DNA from: Candidatus Brachythrix odensensis
GTDB taxonomy: Bacteria > Chloroflexota > Anaerolineae > J036 > Brachytrichaceae
Assembly: GCA_016714465.1 (NCBI GenBank)
Contig: JADKDT010000007.1
Location: forward strand, 89,789-153,788
Direction of reading: 5' to 3'
Length of the DNA: 64,000 bases
Part shown: piece after piece, positions 26,514 to 35,525 of the stretch
How positions within the stretch are numbered: the stretch's first letter is position 1
Layout: each line of letters opens with the position of its first letter
Notes under the pieces: generated by a model
Databases searched by the model: none
The model's input: only the letters and a program-made list of their open reading frames with translations
Told to the model about the DNA's origin: nothing
Position numbers and translations under genes: made by a program

Positions 26514-26921
26514 ATGACCATCGGAATCAGCAGCGTACGTGGCGTCAGCGCGGGCACCGCCAAGTCGCTCAAAGGCATCGGAATCACAAACAGCGAGAAG
26601 CTCCTCGCAAAGGCGGGCGGACCCAAGGATCGCGCCGCCCTCGCCGCTCAGCTTGGCATGGACGCCAAGCAGGTGCTTGAGTTGGCCAATCGGGCCGACC
26701 TCGCCCGGGTCAAGGGCATCGGCAAAGTCTTCTCGGATTTGCTCGAGAATGCGGGCGTTGACACGGTCAAGGAGCTCTCCAAGCGCAAGCCCGAAAACCT
26801 CGTCGCCTCGATGGCCGAGGCGAATAAGCGCCTGCAGCTTGCCAAGCGAAATGCCACCCTGGCCGAAGTCACGAACTGGGTCAGCCAGGCGAAGGCCCTT
26901 CCGCCAACGCTGAAGTACTAG
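26514..26921 (+). CDS. Helix-hairpin-helix protein (DUF4332-like)
   Basis: 135-residue basic protein made of helix-hairpin-helix units: VRGVSAGTAKSLKGIGI, then LARVKGIGKVFSDLLENAG, the second a clear DNA-binding HhH. Relatives annotated DUF4332 have this length and a repeated GIG motif. It may bind DNA non-specifically. The ATG at 26514 has a strong AAGGAG site; the frame open upstream is not used. A family hairpin follows the gene. Confidence 0.75.
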   Translation: MTIGISSVRGVSAGTAKSLKGIGITNSEKLLAKAGGPKDRAALAAQLGMDAKQVLELANRADLARVKGIGKVFSDLLENAGVDTVKELSKRKPENLVASMAEANKRLQLAKRNATLAEVTNWVSQAKALPPTLKY

Positions 26922-26944
26922 ATGTCATCCTAGAATTTTGCGAC

Positions 26945-26985
26945 GAGATCACAATCCCCGCGCTCCGCGCGGGGATTGTGATTTC
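26945..26985. terminator. 19-bp hairpin, GAGATC-CCCCG family
   Basis: Arms 26945-26963 and 26967-26985 with TCC loop; one G-T pair. No T-run. It ends the helix-hairpin-helix gene 24 bases after its stop. Confidence 0.55.
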
Positions 26986-26996
26986 ACCACCTATAT

Positions 26997-27515
26997 ATGC
27001 CGTCAAAGTCCACCGAACAACACCGCGAGATTGCGGCGCGCCAGGGGCCGATCCCGCTCGCCATCATTACCGTCAGCGATACGCGCACGCGCGAGAACGA
27101 CAGCGGCGGCGATCTGATCGAACAACGGGCGGTGTCGGCCGGCCATATGGTGGTCTTTCGGGCCATCGTCCGCGATGAGCCCGATCAGATCGGCGCCCTG
27201 CTCGATCGGATCATCGCCGAAACCAGCGCGCGCCTGCTGCTCTTCACCGGCGGCACGGGCATCGCCCCGCGCGACACAACGTACGATGTCATCTCGCGCC
27301 GGATCGAGAAGCCCATGCCCGGGTTTGGCGAGCTATTTCGCATGCTCAGCTTCGCCGAGGTGGGGCCGGCCGCGATGCTCTCGCGCGCAACGGCCGGAGT
27401 CTACCGAGGCCGCCTGGTCTTCTCGATGCCCGGCTCGCCCAACGCGGTGCAAGTGGCGATGGACAAACTCATCATCCCGGAAATCGAGCACTTGGCCTGG
27501 GAAGTTGTGCGCTAA
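26997..27515 (+). CDS. moaB: MoaB/Mog-family molybdenum cofactor protein
   Basis: Adenylylates molybdopterin (Mog-type) or is its MoaB paralogue. ITVSDTRTRENDSGG at the N-terminus and LLFTGGTGIAPRDTT are the family's substrate loops, and MPGSPNAVQ ends the site. At 172 residues it has the length of MoaB, so MoaB is the better name. It supplies cofactor for enzymes like the oxidoreductase at the left edge. The start lies only 11 bases from the preceding hairpin. Confidence 0.88.
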   Translation: MPSKSTEQHREIAARQGPIPLAIITVSDTRTRENDSGGDLIEQRAVSAGHMVVFRAIVRDEPDQIGALLDRIIAETSARLLLFTGGTGIAPRDTTYDVISRRIEKPMPGFGELFRMLSFAEVGPAAMLSRATAGVYRGRLVFSMPGSPNAVQVAMDKLIIPEIEHLAWEVVR

Positions 27516-27528
27516 ACCCGCCAGACGG

Positions 27529-27579
27529 GATCTGACGACGGTGGTATCCGGCAAAGCCGGATACCACCGTCGTCAGATC
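27529..27579. terminator. 24-bp perfect hairpin after moaB
   Basis: Arms 27529-27552 and 27556-27579 with an AAA loop. Longest clean stem in this part. It insulates moaB from the promoter of the B12 operon directly downstream. Confidence 0.6.
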
Positions 27580-27600
27580 GTTTGTGGCAGCCCGTGGGCG

Positions 27601-27606
27601 TATAAT
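27601..27606 (+). promoter_or_regulatory. -10 box of the B12 operon
   Basis: A perfect TATAAT lies 27 bases before the first helix of the cobalamin riboswitch. No convincing -35 box is seen at the usual distance. Confidence 0.5.
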
Positions 27607-27632
27607 CCCGAACACAACTGAATAGCTACGCA

Positions 27633-27765
27633 GCTTGAGATGACCCGAGGGCGAGGGCGCCAGGGGGTAAAGGTGGAAGCCGGTGACGCGCAAGATGCGC
27701 GAATTCCGGCGCTGTGCCGCAACTGTAGCCGGGGCAACCCGGGAGCCAGGACTCCTCTCTCAAGC
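27633..27765 (+). ncRNA. Cobalamin riboswitch
   Basis: Aptamer closed by an 8-bp P1 helix (27633-27640 with 27758-27765). Conserved core words of the adenosylcobalamin class are present: GGAAGCCGGTG, the GCCGCAACTGTAGCC segment and the B12 box GAGCCAGGACTCCTC at 27743-27757. It precedes a terminator and the two secreted proteins plus ECF components, so B12 should turn the operon off. Confidence 0.9.
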
Positions 27766-27830
27766 GCTCAAACACCCTTCTCGCGACAAGGAGGTCGAGC
27801 GTGCGCAAAAGTTCTACTCTTTTCGCAGTT

Positions 27831-27870
27831 CGCCCCCGACCAGAAAGAAGGCCGGGGGCGTTTCGTTTTT
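27831..27870 (+). terminator. Intrinsic terminator of the riboswitch
   Basis: An 8-bp all-GC stem (27831-27838 with 27853-27860) followed by TTTCGTTTTT. It sits between the aptamer and the first gene, so it is the expression platform. A competing hairpin with arms around 27802 and 27827 may act as anti-terminator. Confidence 0.85.
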
Positions 27871-27881
27871 CTGGAGTGATC

Positions 27882-28853
27882 ATGCAACATCGTTTGTTCC
27901 CCCGGGCCAGGGCCCTGCGCAATTGCGCGTTGGCCATCCTCACCCTAACGGCGCTGGGCGGCTCGCCCGCTGTCGCGCGCGCAGCCGATCCAATCGCCAC
28001 CACCACTCAGCGCGCCGTTACATGGCTGAGCGCCAAACAGCAACCCGATGGCGGTTTTGGGACCGGCTTCTCGGCCGGCAGTGACGTGGGCGCCACCGCC
28101 GACGCCATCGCCGCGCTCGCCGTGGCGGGCAGCTCCGTCCGCGCGCTGAAATCCGCTTCGGGCGCCAACCCGCTCGATTACCTTGCGGCAAAGGTCGCCG
28201 CGGGCGGGCTCAAGACCGGGCAGATCGCCAAAGTCGTCGCCGGCCTGGTTGCCGCGGGTGCCGATCCACGCGCCTTTGGCGGACATGACCTGGTCGCGGA
28301 CCTCGCGGCTGGACGGGATGCAAAAACCGGCGTCATCGGCGATAACATCTTCACCCATAGCCTGGCCATGCTGGCCTTCGCCCGGGCGAAGGCGCCCCAG
28401 CCGGCTGGCGCGGCAGCGGCCCTGATCGCAGCCCAGAACGCCTCGGGAGGATGGGCCTTTTCGGGGGTAGGCGCGCCGGATGTCGATACGACCGCTCAGT
28501 CCGTCATCGCCTTGATCGCGGCGGGTTATCCGGCCAACAGCGGCCCGGCCGGCCGTGGGCTGAGCTATCTCAGCGGCCTGCAAAACGTTGATGGCGGCTT
28601 CCCGTATCAGTCGCCGTCCGAGTACGGCACGGACAGCAACACCAACTCGACCGCCCTCGTGATCCTCGCCCACATCGCCAGTGGCGACCAGCCCGAAGCC
28701 TGGTTCCGGCCCGGCGGTTACAACGCGCTGGGGAACCTGGTCCTCGCCCAGCGGCCGAGCGGCGCCATGCCCTACCAGGTCGCTTTTCCCGACGAGAGCG
28801 TGCTGGCAACCGTCGGAGCGATCCCAGCCCTGATGCGACAGAATCTGCGTTAG
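27882..28853 (+). CDS. Secreted alpha/alpha-toroid protein, candidate cobalamin-binding (transcobalamin alpha-domain-like)
   Basis: Signal peptide (about 1-33, ending AVARAAD) followed by about 290 residues of helical repeats of the prenyltransferase/squalene-cyclase type. The repeat motif is clear: WLSAKQQPDGGFG, LIAAQNASGGWAF and YLSGLQNVDGGFPY. The same alpha6-alpha6 toroid makes up the N-terminal domain of intrinsic factor and transcobalamin. As the first gene behind a cobalamin riboswitch it is predicted to bind B12 outside the cell together with the next protein. It is not an enzyme of terpene synthesis: the catalytic DxDD or DDxD motifs are absent. GGAG site before the ATG. Confidence 0.78.
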   Translation: MQHRLFPRARALRNCALAILTLTALGGSPAVARAADPIATTTQRAVTWLSAKQQPDGGFGTGFSAGSDVGATADAIAALAVAGSSVRALKSASGANPLDYLAAKVAAGGLKTGQIAKVVAGLVAAGADPRAFGGHDLVADLAAGRDAKTGVIGDNIFTHSLAMLAFARAKAPQPAGAAAALIAAQNASGGWAFSGVGAPDVDTTAQSVIALIAAGYPANSGPAGRGLSYLSGLQNVDGGFPYQSPSEYGTDSNTNSTALVILAHIASGDQPEAWFRPGGYNALGNLVLAQRPSGAMPYQVAFPDESVLATVGAIPALMRQNLR

Positions 28854-28865
28854 GCAGGGCGTATT

Positions 28866-29834
28866 ATGACTGGCTGGCTGAAGCATCGCGGCGCAAAACC
28901 CCTGGCGGCACTGGCCGCCATCACCGCGCTGTGTCTCAATCTGGCCGCCGCCATTGCGATGAGTCGGCCGGCCAGTGCCCAGGCCCAGAATCGGGCCGGG
29001 CTGGTGGTCGCCTACGCCAACGGCGCCATTGAGACGCGTTGTGTCACCTTCAGTGAGGCATCCATCACGGGTTACGAGATGATGCGCCGATCCGGGCTGG
29101 CTTTCTCGGCCCAGGTGAGTGGCCTCGGCGCAGCCATGTGCAAGATCGGAGACCAGGGCTGCTCGTATCCCGCCCAGAGCTGTTTCTGCAAATGCGAGAA
29201 TCCGGCCAGCGGCTGCGGTTACTGGATCTACGGACAGTGGTCCGGTTCAAGCTGGCGCTATGCGGGCGTCGGCGCAGTAGCCCGCACCATTACCGACGGG
29301 CAAATTGATGGATGGGTGTGGGACGTGGTGAATGCTGATGCCGCGGCGGTTCGCCTGCCGGCGGTAACGTTGGGACAGATTTGCGCGCCACAAGCCGCCC
29401 CGACAGGGTCGCCTCCGACGGTGTCGGCTCCAACAAGGGTGGTCGTGACAGCGCCGCCGTCCACACGAGCGCCGGCCACACTCGCGCCACCCGCGTTCAC
29501 GGCGACTCCGCCACCGCAGGCGTCCGTTGTGTCGACGGTGGCGGCGACGGGCACCCCTGTCGCGGCGCTGGTAACCGCGGCGCCAATCACGGCCCCCACC
29601 GTGACGGTCGTTGCGGCGAGCGAAGCCCAGCCCGCGACACGTGCGTTGCCAACCCCAACCGAACTCCCGGCCGTATCGATGGCATCGCCCGCGCCGACGG
29701 CCACACTCTCACCGATCGTCAACGCCAGCGCGGCTTCGGGCGAGGGGATTGCGGGCTTTCTCGGCATCATGGCCGTCCTCGGCGGAGGCGCCCTGATCTG
29801 GCAGCGCTTCGGTTCGCGCGGAGGCCGTCGGTGA
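28866..29834 (+). CDS. Secreted, membrane-anchored DUF4430-like protein, candidate transcobalamin beta-domain partner
   Basis: Signal peptide (about 1-39, ending PASAQA). A compact domain (about 42-175) has the DUF4430 order of features: a hydrophobic strand LVVAYANG, a helix with MMRRSGL, a Cys-rich insert (CKIG, CSYPAQSCFCKCENPASGC), then YWIYGQWSGSSWRYAG and a closing TDGQIDGWVW. A Thr/Pro/Ala-rich stalk (about 178-285) and a C-terminal membrane helix with Arg tail anchor it to the cell surface. DUF4430 is the family related to the C-terminal domain of transcobalamin. It starts 12 bases after the toroid protein; its TGA overlaps the GTG of the S component. Confidence 0.72.
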   Translation: MTGWLKHRGAKPLAALAAITALCLNLAAAIAMSRPASAQAQNRAGLVVAYANGAIETRCVTFSEASITGYEMMRRSGLAFSAQVSGLGAAMCKIGDQGCSYPAQSCFCKCENPASGCGYWIYGQWSGSSWRYAGVGAVARTITDGQIDGWVWDVVNADAAAVRLPAVTLGQICAPQAAPTGSPPTVSAPTRVVVTAPPSTRAPATLAPPAFTATPPPQASVVSTVAATGTPVAALVTAAPITAPTVTVVAASEAQPATRALPTPTELPAVSMASPAPTATLSPIVNASAASGEGIAGFLGIMAVLGGGALIWQRFGSRGGRR

Positions 29835-30640
29835 CGCGACAACCAGGGCCGGCGGGACGACATGCCTTCAGCCTGATTGTCTTTGCCCTGGCCGGGCTTC
29901 TGGGCGTCGCGGCCCTGGGTTACCCTTTTGTCGCCGCGTCCCTGGGCCAGGGCGCGGGCCGGGCGGCCGACGCGCCCCTGGTGGTGGCCGGGCTCCTCAC
30001 GTTATGCGTGCTGGGCATGCTGGTCGAAGCCCAGTCCGGCAGCCTCAACGCGCGCGGGATCGCGTTGATGGGCGTGCTGGTCGCCCTCAACAGCGCGTTG
30101 CGTCTGGTGGAAAACATCATCCCCGGGCCCGGCGAGTTCTCGCCGGTGTTCGCCCTCATCATCCTGGCAGGCTATGTCTTTGGGGCACGGTTTGGTTTTC
30201 TGACCGGCGCGCTCACCTTGTTGGTTTCGGCAGTTATCACGGCTGGGATCGGCCCGTGGCTGCCCTACCAGATGTTCACCGCCGGCTGGGTGGGGATGAG
30301 CGCGGGCTGGCTGCCCGGACGCGGTTTGAACTGGCCACGTTGGAAGACGCTCGCCCTGTTGGCCGGCTTCGGTGTCATGTGGGGATTTGCCTATGGGGCG
30401 ATCCTCAACCTGTCGTTCTGGTATGTCCTGGCTGGTGATCCAGCGACGGCGTGGGTGCCCGGGTTGGACGCCGGCGCGATCATCGCGCGGTATGGCGGGT
30501 TCTATGCCGTCACGTCGTTTGTGCCTGATCTGTTCAGGGCCTTGGGAAATGCGGCTCTGTTGGTTGTTTTCGGCCCGCCGACCCTCAAGGCGCTCCGCCG
30601 CGCGCGACGGCAGTTGGCCTTTGAGCGAGAAACTGAATGA
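29831..30640 (+). CDS. ECF transporter S component, predicted cobalamin-specific
   Basis: Substrate-binding membrane subunit of an energy-coupling factor transporter, 269 residues, six or seven hydrophobic segments. ALMGVLVALNSALRLVENIIPGP, then FALIILAGYVFGARFGFLTG and YQMFTAGWVGMSAGWLPG match ECF S components of the CbrT-like group. Start GTG at 29831 overlaps the previous stop (GTGA); an upstream extension of the frame is the antisense-rich region of the DUF4430 gene and is rejected. Riboswitch control points to cobalamin as substrate, more firmly than the protein itself does. Confidence 0.82.
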   Translation: MTRQPGPAGRHAFSLIVFALAGLLGVAALGYPFVAASLGQGAGRAADAPLVVAGLLTLCVLGMLVEAQSGSLNARGIALMGVLVALNSALRLVENIIPGPGEFSPVFALIILAGYVFGARFGFLTGALTLLVSAVITAGIGPWLPYQMFTAGWVGMSAGWLPGRGLNWPRWKTLALLAGFGVMWGFAYGAILNLSFWYVLAGDPATAWVPGLDAGAIIARYGGFYAVTSFVPDLFRALGNAALLVVFGPPTLKALRRARRQLAFERETE

Positions 30641-31661
30641 ACGCCGCGGTCTGGCTGGCGTGGGCCCTGGCCGGGGCCGCGGTGACGCTGAGCGCGCGGC
30701 ACCCGCTCTACGCCCTGCTGATGCTCGCCATCGCCCTGATCAATCGAGAGACCACCCCCGGTGATCGGCGAGCCCTCAGTCCGTGGCTGTTGCTCACGCT
30801 TCCGCTGTTCGGCGCCGTCTTCAACGCCCTCAACGCCCACGTAGGCGACACGGTGCTGCTGCGCCTGCCTGATGCCCTGCCGCTCATCGGCGGACCCATC
30901 ACCGCCGAGGCGCTGGCGTATGGCGCGGTCAGCGGGCTCTCGTTTGCGGTGCTGCTGGTCTGGTTCGGGGTGTTTGTGGCCCGCGTGCCGGCCCGCGAAC
31001 TCGCCCATCTTGCGCCACGCAGCTTTCACGCTGTCGCGTTGGTGGTCACGTTGGCGCTCGGCCTGGCGCCCGCGACGCGGACGCGCCTGCGCGAGATCCA
31101 GGCCGCCCAGGCCGCCCGGGGCACCGTCCCCGCGGTGTGCGGGATTGGCTGCCGCTGTGGGTGCCGCTGCTGGTGGCCGGGCTGGAGCAGGCCTCGCAAC
31201 TGGCCGAGGCGATGATGGCCCGCGGCTACGCCTCGGCGACACGCCTGCGCCGGCGCGACCTGGCCCTCATCGTGGCGGGGTTGATCCTCGCGGCGCTGGG
31301 TGGAGGCGCGCAGCTCACTCAAGGCGGATTCGGCGGGCTGGCCATGATGTGCCTTGGCCTCGCGGTGTTTCTGGGCGGGCTCGCGCTGAGCGGCCGAGCC
31401 GTCGCGCGCACGCAGTATCGCGATCGGGGCATGCGCCCCGACGGACTGGATGGTGCTGGCGCTGATTCTGGCGGCGTCCGGCGCCGTTCTATTTGGCGCG
31501 TTCGGGACATTGGCCTGGGATCCTACCCCACCCTGCTCATGCCCTCGTTTCAGCTTGGGGCCGGGCTGTGCCTGCTGTTTGCTGCGGCGCCAGCTGCGGG
31601 CGCTCGCGCGGCGGCCGGTGGCCGCACCCCTGGCGAAGGCGCCAGTGCACCCCGGACGTAG
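30637..31661 (+). CDS. ECF transporter T component (CbiQ-like), frameshifted
   Basis: Coupling membrane subunit that links an S component to the ATPases. The first frame (30637 to about 31120) has several membrane helices and ends at REIQAAQAARG, the first coupling helix with its A-R-G motif. A one-base shift at a GGGG run moves to the next frame, which gives WLPLWVPLLVAGLEQASQLAEAMMARGYAS with the second A-R-G. Further shifts near 31440 and 31520 would allow GWMVLALILAAS-like helices. Repaired length is about 330 residues. The start overlaps the S component (ATGA). No ATPase gene follows; the ECF ATPases must be encoded elsewhere. Confidence 0.75.
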
Positions 31662-31689
31662 GCGCCCTCGAAGTCCGCTCGCCCGCGAG

Positions 31690-31742
31690 CCCGGAGGTAG
31701 GCGCCCGAATCCAGCCCCAATCTGATGGCGCCTACCTCCGGG
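31690..31742. terminator. 16-bp hairpin after the B12 operon
   Basis: Perfect arms 31690-31705 and 31727-31742 around a 21-base loop; a third copy of the word GTAGGCGCC occurs just upstream. It lies between the ECF T gene and the convergent LysM gene. Confidence 0.5.
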
Positions 31743-31845
31743 GTTCAGGGTGATTTTCCGGGGTCCACCTGCGCGCCCCCGCCCCCCGCCCGCCGGCGGA
31801 GAGTACGGCTCCGTGCTAATCCGTTAAGTCCGTGTCATCCGTGAT

Positions 31846-33380
31846 CTATATGCGCCGCTGGCGCAGGAAATACGAAACGCCAAAGAACACCCCGCCCACC
31901 ACGAGCAGCGCGCCGATGCCAACCGCCAGGATCGGCAGGGCCATGTCGCCCAGCCCGCGCGCGGGCCCGACGCGTTGGCCTGAGTCGGCACGATGACCTT
32001 GCTGCCCGACTCAGGCCGGCGCAGGCCGACCGAGAAGCGCGAGGCGTTGCCGCCCTGAACCACTTTGGTGTCATTCAGGGGTGTCGTCGCGTTGTAGGTC
32101 TGCAGCGTCGTGGCGCCGACGGTGTAGTTTCCGGCGACCATGTTCTGCACGCAAAACGGTTCATTGACACCATCGGTCATGCGGGTCGCGACCAATGCGC
32201 CAACCGAGCTGATCGAGAAGAAGACGTTTGGCACCAAGTCCTCGCCCGACTCCGCCTGACGGCGCCCGTCGCCGTTATTGTCGTAGTACGCCTCGACACA
32301 CAGCAGTCCAAACTGCGGCGCTGCGGGCGCGGCCGCCACGGCAGTGCCGGGTCCGGGCGGCCGCGGCGTGGGTGTGGGCGGTGTGGGTGGCGCTTCGAGC
32401 AGGAGCTCCTGATCGATCGAAAGAAAGTCGGTGGTCAACCCGTTCATGCGGCGCAGGTCGTCCATGCTGATCCCGAACCGGGCGGCGATGCCGCCGACCG
32501 TATCTCCCGACTGGACCTTATAGGTCTTGCCGCTAGCATTCTTGACCGCGGTCGGGGCCGGGGCCGGGGTCGGCGCCACCAGGGTGGGCGCTATGGCCAC
32601 CGTCGGTGTCAGCGCGGCGGTCTGGGTGATGCTGGCGCCCGTGGCGACGCCGATCTGGGGGCCACTCCGCGCCGGCTCCGTTGCCGCGGGGGCGGTGGCC
32701 TCAAGCAGGACTTCGTCGTAAAACACCTCGTTGTGGCGAACCGGATCCTTCATCGTGGCATAGGTGTACAGGACGATCGTCGTTGTCTTGGCCTCGATTT
32801 CGACCGAAAGCGGGGTGTATTTGTCGCGCGCATCTGCTTCCGACGACCAAACGACGCCCGGATTGAAGGCGGAGGCCGTCGATACATCGCCGGCGAGCTG
32901 CTCGATCCCCAGCCGCACCTTGATGTCGCTGGATGGGCGGGCCGAGAACGCCTGCTCATCGTTGGTCGACCAGACCTGGGCAAGCGCGCTGAAGCGCAAC
33001 CGCGTGCCCACCTTGACTGACTTGATGACGCGCCGGATGCCTCCCGTGAAGGTGGCGCGCTCAACAAAGATGCGCTGCGCGCCGCTTCCCGACTTCACCC
33101 GGCCCTGGACAGACGTTCTGTCTGCCTGGGGCTGGAAGTTGACCCCTTCGGGATCGGTTTCACGCCGGGGCACCCACCAGATTTCCCATCCGGACGGGAC
33201 CTGGCAGCGGCCTGTGCCACAAAATGGATCCGTTACGAAAGGCGACTCGAAGTCCTCTCGAAAGAGAATCTCGGCCTTCTCGGCCTGAGCGCTCGCCGGC
33301 GCCCCTGTCGTCAAACCGGAAACGCCCGCCAGCAGGGTGGCGAGCATCATCGCGGCAACGAGTCGAAGCTGCTTGTTCAT
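31846..33380 (-). CDS. Surface-anchored LysM protein with SdrD-like domain, frameshift near the C-terminus
   Basis: Signal peptide (about 1-30). A jelly-roll-like domain (about 35-225) follows, then a Pro/Thr/Ala linker, a single LysM domain (YKVQSGDTVGGIAARFGIS to LSIDQELLLEAP) that should bind peptidoglycan or chitin-like sugar, a second Pro-rich linker and an SdrD B-like domain (YYDNNGDGRRQAESGEDLVP). In the corrected frame after about 31970 the protein ends in a membrane helix ALPILAVGIGALLVVG and RQRRI, stop at 31846. The shift lies at a CCC run. A TATACT box before a GTG at 33384-33386 suggests two extra residues on a leaderless mRNA. Confidence 0.75.
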
Positions 33381-33490
33381 ACGCACTCGAAAAGTATATC
33401 GCACCGAAATCAACAAACCGGTGTTTGTGTGCTCAGCCTAAGCCTGCGCGTTATGTAACCAACCGAGACGCCCTCAGGGCGGCATCTGGA

Positions 33491-35486
33491 CTAGCGCCCG
33501 GCCATGATGCTGAAGTAAGTCGTCCCGGCATCAGGGCCGCCAACGATGGACGCCCGTCGAAGGTCGCTCCGCCGATAAACACCCAGCCGCAACTCATCGC
33601 CAGGCTCCCAGCCGCGCCACGCTCGGAGCGTACGCACATCAACGACGGAATCGCCGATGCGCCAGGCCGGCATTGCGAAATAGCCCAGCCCCGGGCTGGC
33701 GTCTGATTGGGCGATAACCCCGCCCCCTCGAATCCAGTGGACGAAGACCGCCTCGTCTGTGGCCAAAGGCGCCGCTGCTCGCCAGGTCATCGAGACGATC
33801 ACAGCGGCCTCAGGCCCTTGGCCGACTCGCGCCTCAGCCGATAGCAGTTCAACGCCATTGTCGAATAGCGCTACAGCCGAACGCTCGCCCAGAGGCATCG
33901 GGTCACTCAGGAACGCCACAAAGGACCGCCGGGGCGTGGTGTCCAGGTCGTTTTGGGCCAGTGGGCCCTCGACAACCCTGGTTTGGGATTGCGGAACCGT
34001 CAAAGTCCAGGAACCCAGGCGGTGATTCGGGTCGACGATCAAGGCCGTCCGCTCACCCGCCGCAGCGCCTCGGTTCGACTCATCCACGATTTGGGCTTTG
34101 GCGAGATCAGGCACCAGAAAGCGCAATGCCGGGTTGTCGTTTGCCAGCCGCGCGTCCAGCCGCACTGCGCGCCCGGCTCCGAGGTCGGACGTAATTTGAG
34201 CCGCAAGCGCGGTGTTATTCGCCTCAAGCCAATAGCCCGTCATGGGATGGGTGACGTATGACTCAAAATAGTCCAGGCGCGTGGCGTTTGCGCCGAGCAC
34301 AATGATCGCGGCCGCCGCGACGGCTGGGAGACCCACGGGGATCAACCGGCGCATCGGATTCGCCAGCAGGCCCCGCCGCGAGAGGAAGGCGAGCGCCGCT
34401 TCAATCCCCACTGCCGCGAGCAGGCAGGCCGGAACCAGGGCCCCTATCCCGCGCAAGAAATGGGGCGCGTCCTCGGCGAGCATGGTCGGGGCCAGAAATA
34501 TACCGAGCCAGAGCAGCAAAAACGCATGGATGCCCCGCCCTGCCCGAGGCGCGGCAGGCGGGCGAAACAGGCGCCACAGCGCTGCGGCACCACCGATCCA
34601 AAACGCGCCCCCGGTCAGACCCTCAAATACCGGCCGCAGCGACAGGTTGTGCCGCCAGATCCGATCGCCGGCCAGGGTGAACATGCCCAACGTTTTCTCA
34701 ACACCCAAAACCAGCGCGCCAGGCAGATCGCCTTTGTTGATCCCGGGAGCCAGGATCGACACTTGACCTGCCCGGGCCAGATACAGATCGGGATGGCGCA
34801 GCGCCCAGAACGCGAGGGGAAGCAGCATTGCCAGTGTCACCCCGGCCATGACGGCGATCACGTGCCGATCCGCGGGACGGCGGAGCAGAATCGCGACCGC
34901 TGCGAGAGCGGCCAGGGGCGCCAGAAGCGGGGCGGATGTAGGTATAAAACGTCAGACCCAGCGTCACGCCGGCCCCAATCGCCAGCACCTGCCGGCGCCG
35001 GCCCGTGGCTCGCACGGCAAAGGCGGCGAGGGCCAGCCCGAGCGTGGCGAACAATGGCAACGTAATCGCCCGATAGGCGACCCGGCTGAGCGCCACGTGC
35101 CAGAAGGTGCCCGCCAGCACGCCCGCCGCAAGCACGCCGATCCGGTGCGAAAAGAACGCCCGTCCGGCCAGATAGATCGCGCACAGGGTGGCGATGCCGA
35201 CCAGCGCCGAGGTCACCCGCAGCGCGAAGGCGGTTTGCCCCAGGACGGAAACAGCAGCCGCCAGCAGATAAATGAAGAGCCCTTCCCGCCCGTTGTTGGC
35301 CACGAAATACAAGGCGAGGTGACCGTTCAGAACGCCCACGGCATCCAGCCCGTACCAGGCTTCATCCCGATACAGGCCGGGCGGCAGCTCCCCAATGCGA
35401 TCGAGGCGGAGGCCCGCCCCGGCCAGCAGGATGATTGCCAGGGGTAGCCAACGCATCAGCGGCTGGAGGCGGGCCCGAAGCGACAT
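33491..35486 (-). CDS. GT39/ArnT-like membrane glycosyltransferase, one frameshift
   Basis: About 665 residues when joined. The N-terminal half (34930-35486) has the first membrane helix, then the acidic pair in LYRDEAWYGLDAV in the first outer loop, as in GT39 enzymes, and several more helices up to TFYTYIRP. At a CCCC run the frame shifts and continues as LLAPLAALAAVAILLRRP, through more helices and a long beta-rich periplasmic domain to the stop at 33491. It transfers a sugar from a polyprenyl donor; acceptor unknown. A TACAAT box 7 bases before the ATG at 35486 indicates a leaderless mRNA. Divergent from a cytosolic glycosyltransferase. Confidence 0.72.
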
Positions 35487-35525
35487 GCGGGCAATTGTAG
35501 GGCCCGGGCGGGGATAATGGCACCG
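35487..35525. promoter_or_regulatory. 39-bp divergent promoter region for two leaderless genes
   Basis: The minus-strand -10 box TACAAT (35494-35499) is 7 bases from the ATG at 35486; the plus-strand -10 box GATAAT (35513-35518) is 7 bases from the ATG at 35526. The boxes are 13 bases apart, so the two polymerases must exclude each other. Confidence 0.6.

Noticed and set aside
29381..29830. N-terminal extension of the ECF S component frame
   Set aside because: It runs through the Thr/Pro-rich stalk of the DUF4430-like gene in another frame; the GTG at 29831 overlaps that gene's stop as in the next gene pair.
31640..31750. CRISPR-like repeats (GTAGGCGCC copies)
   Set aside because: Only three copies, one inverted, with no regular spacing; a hairpin explains them.
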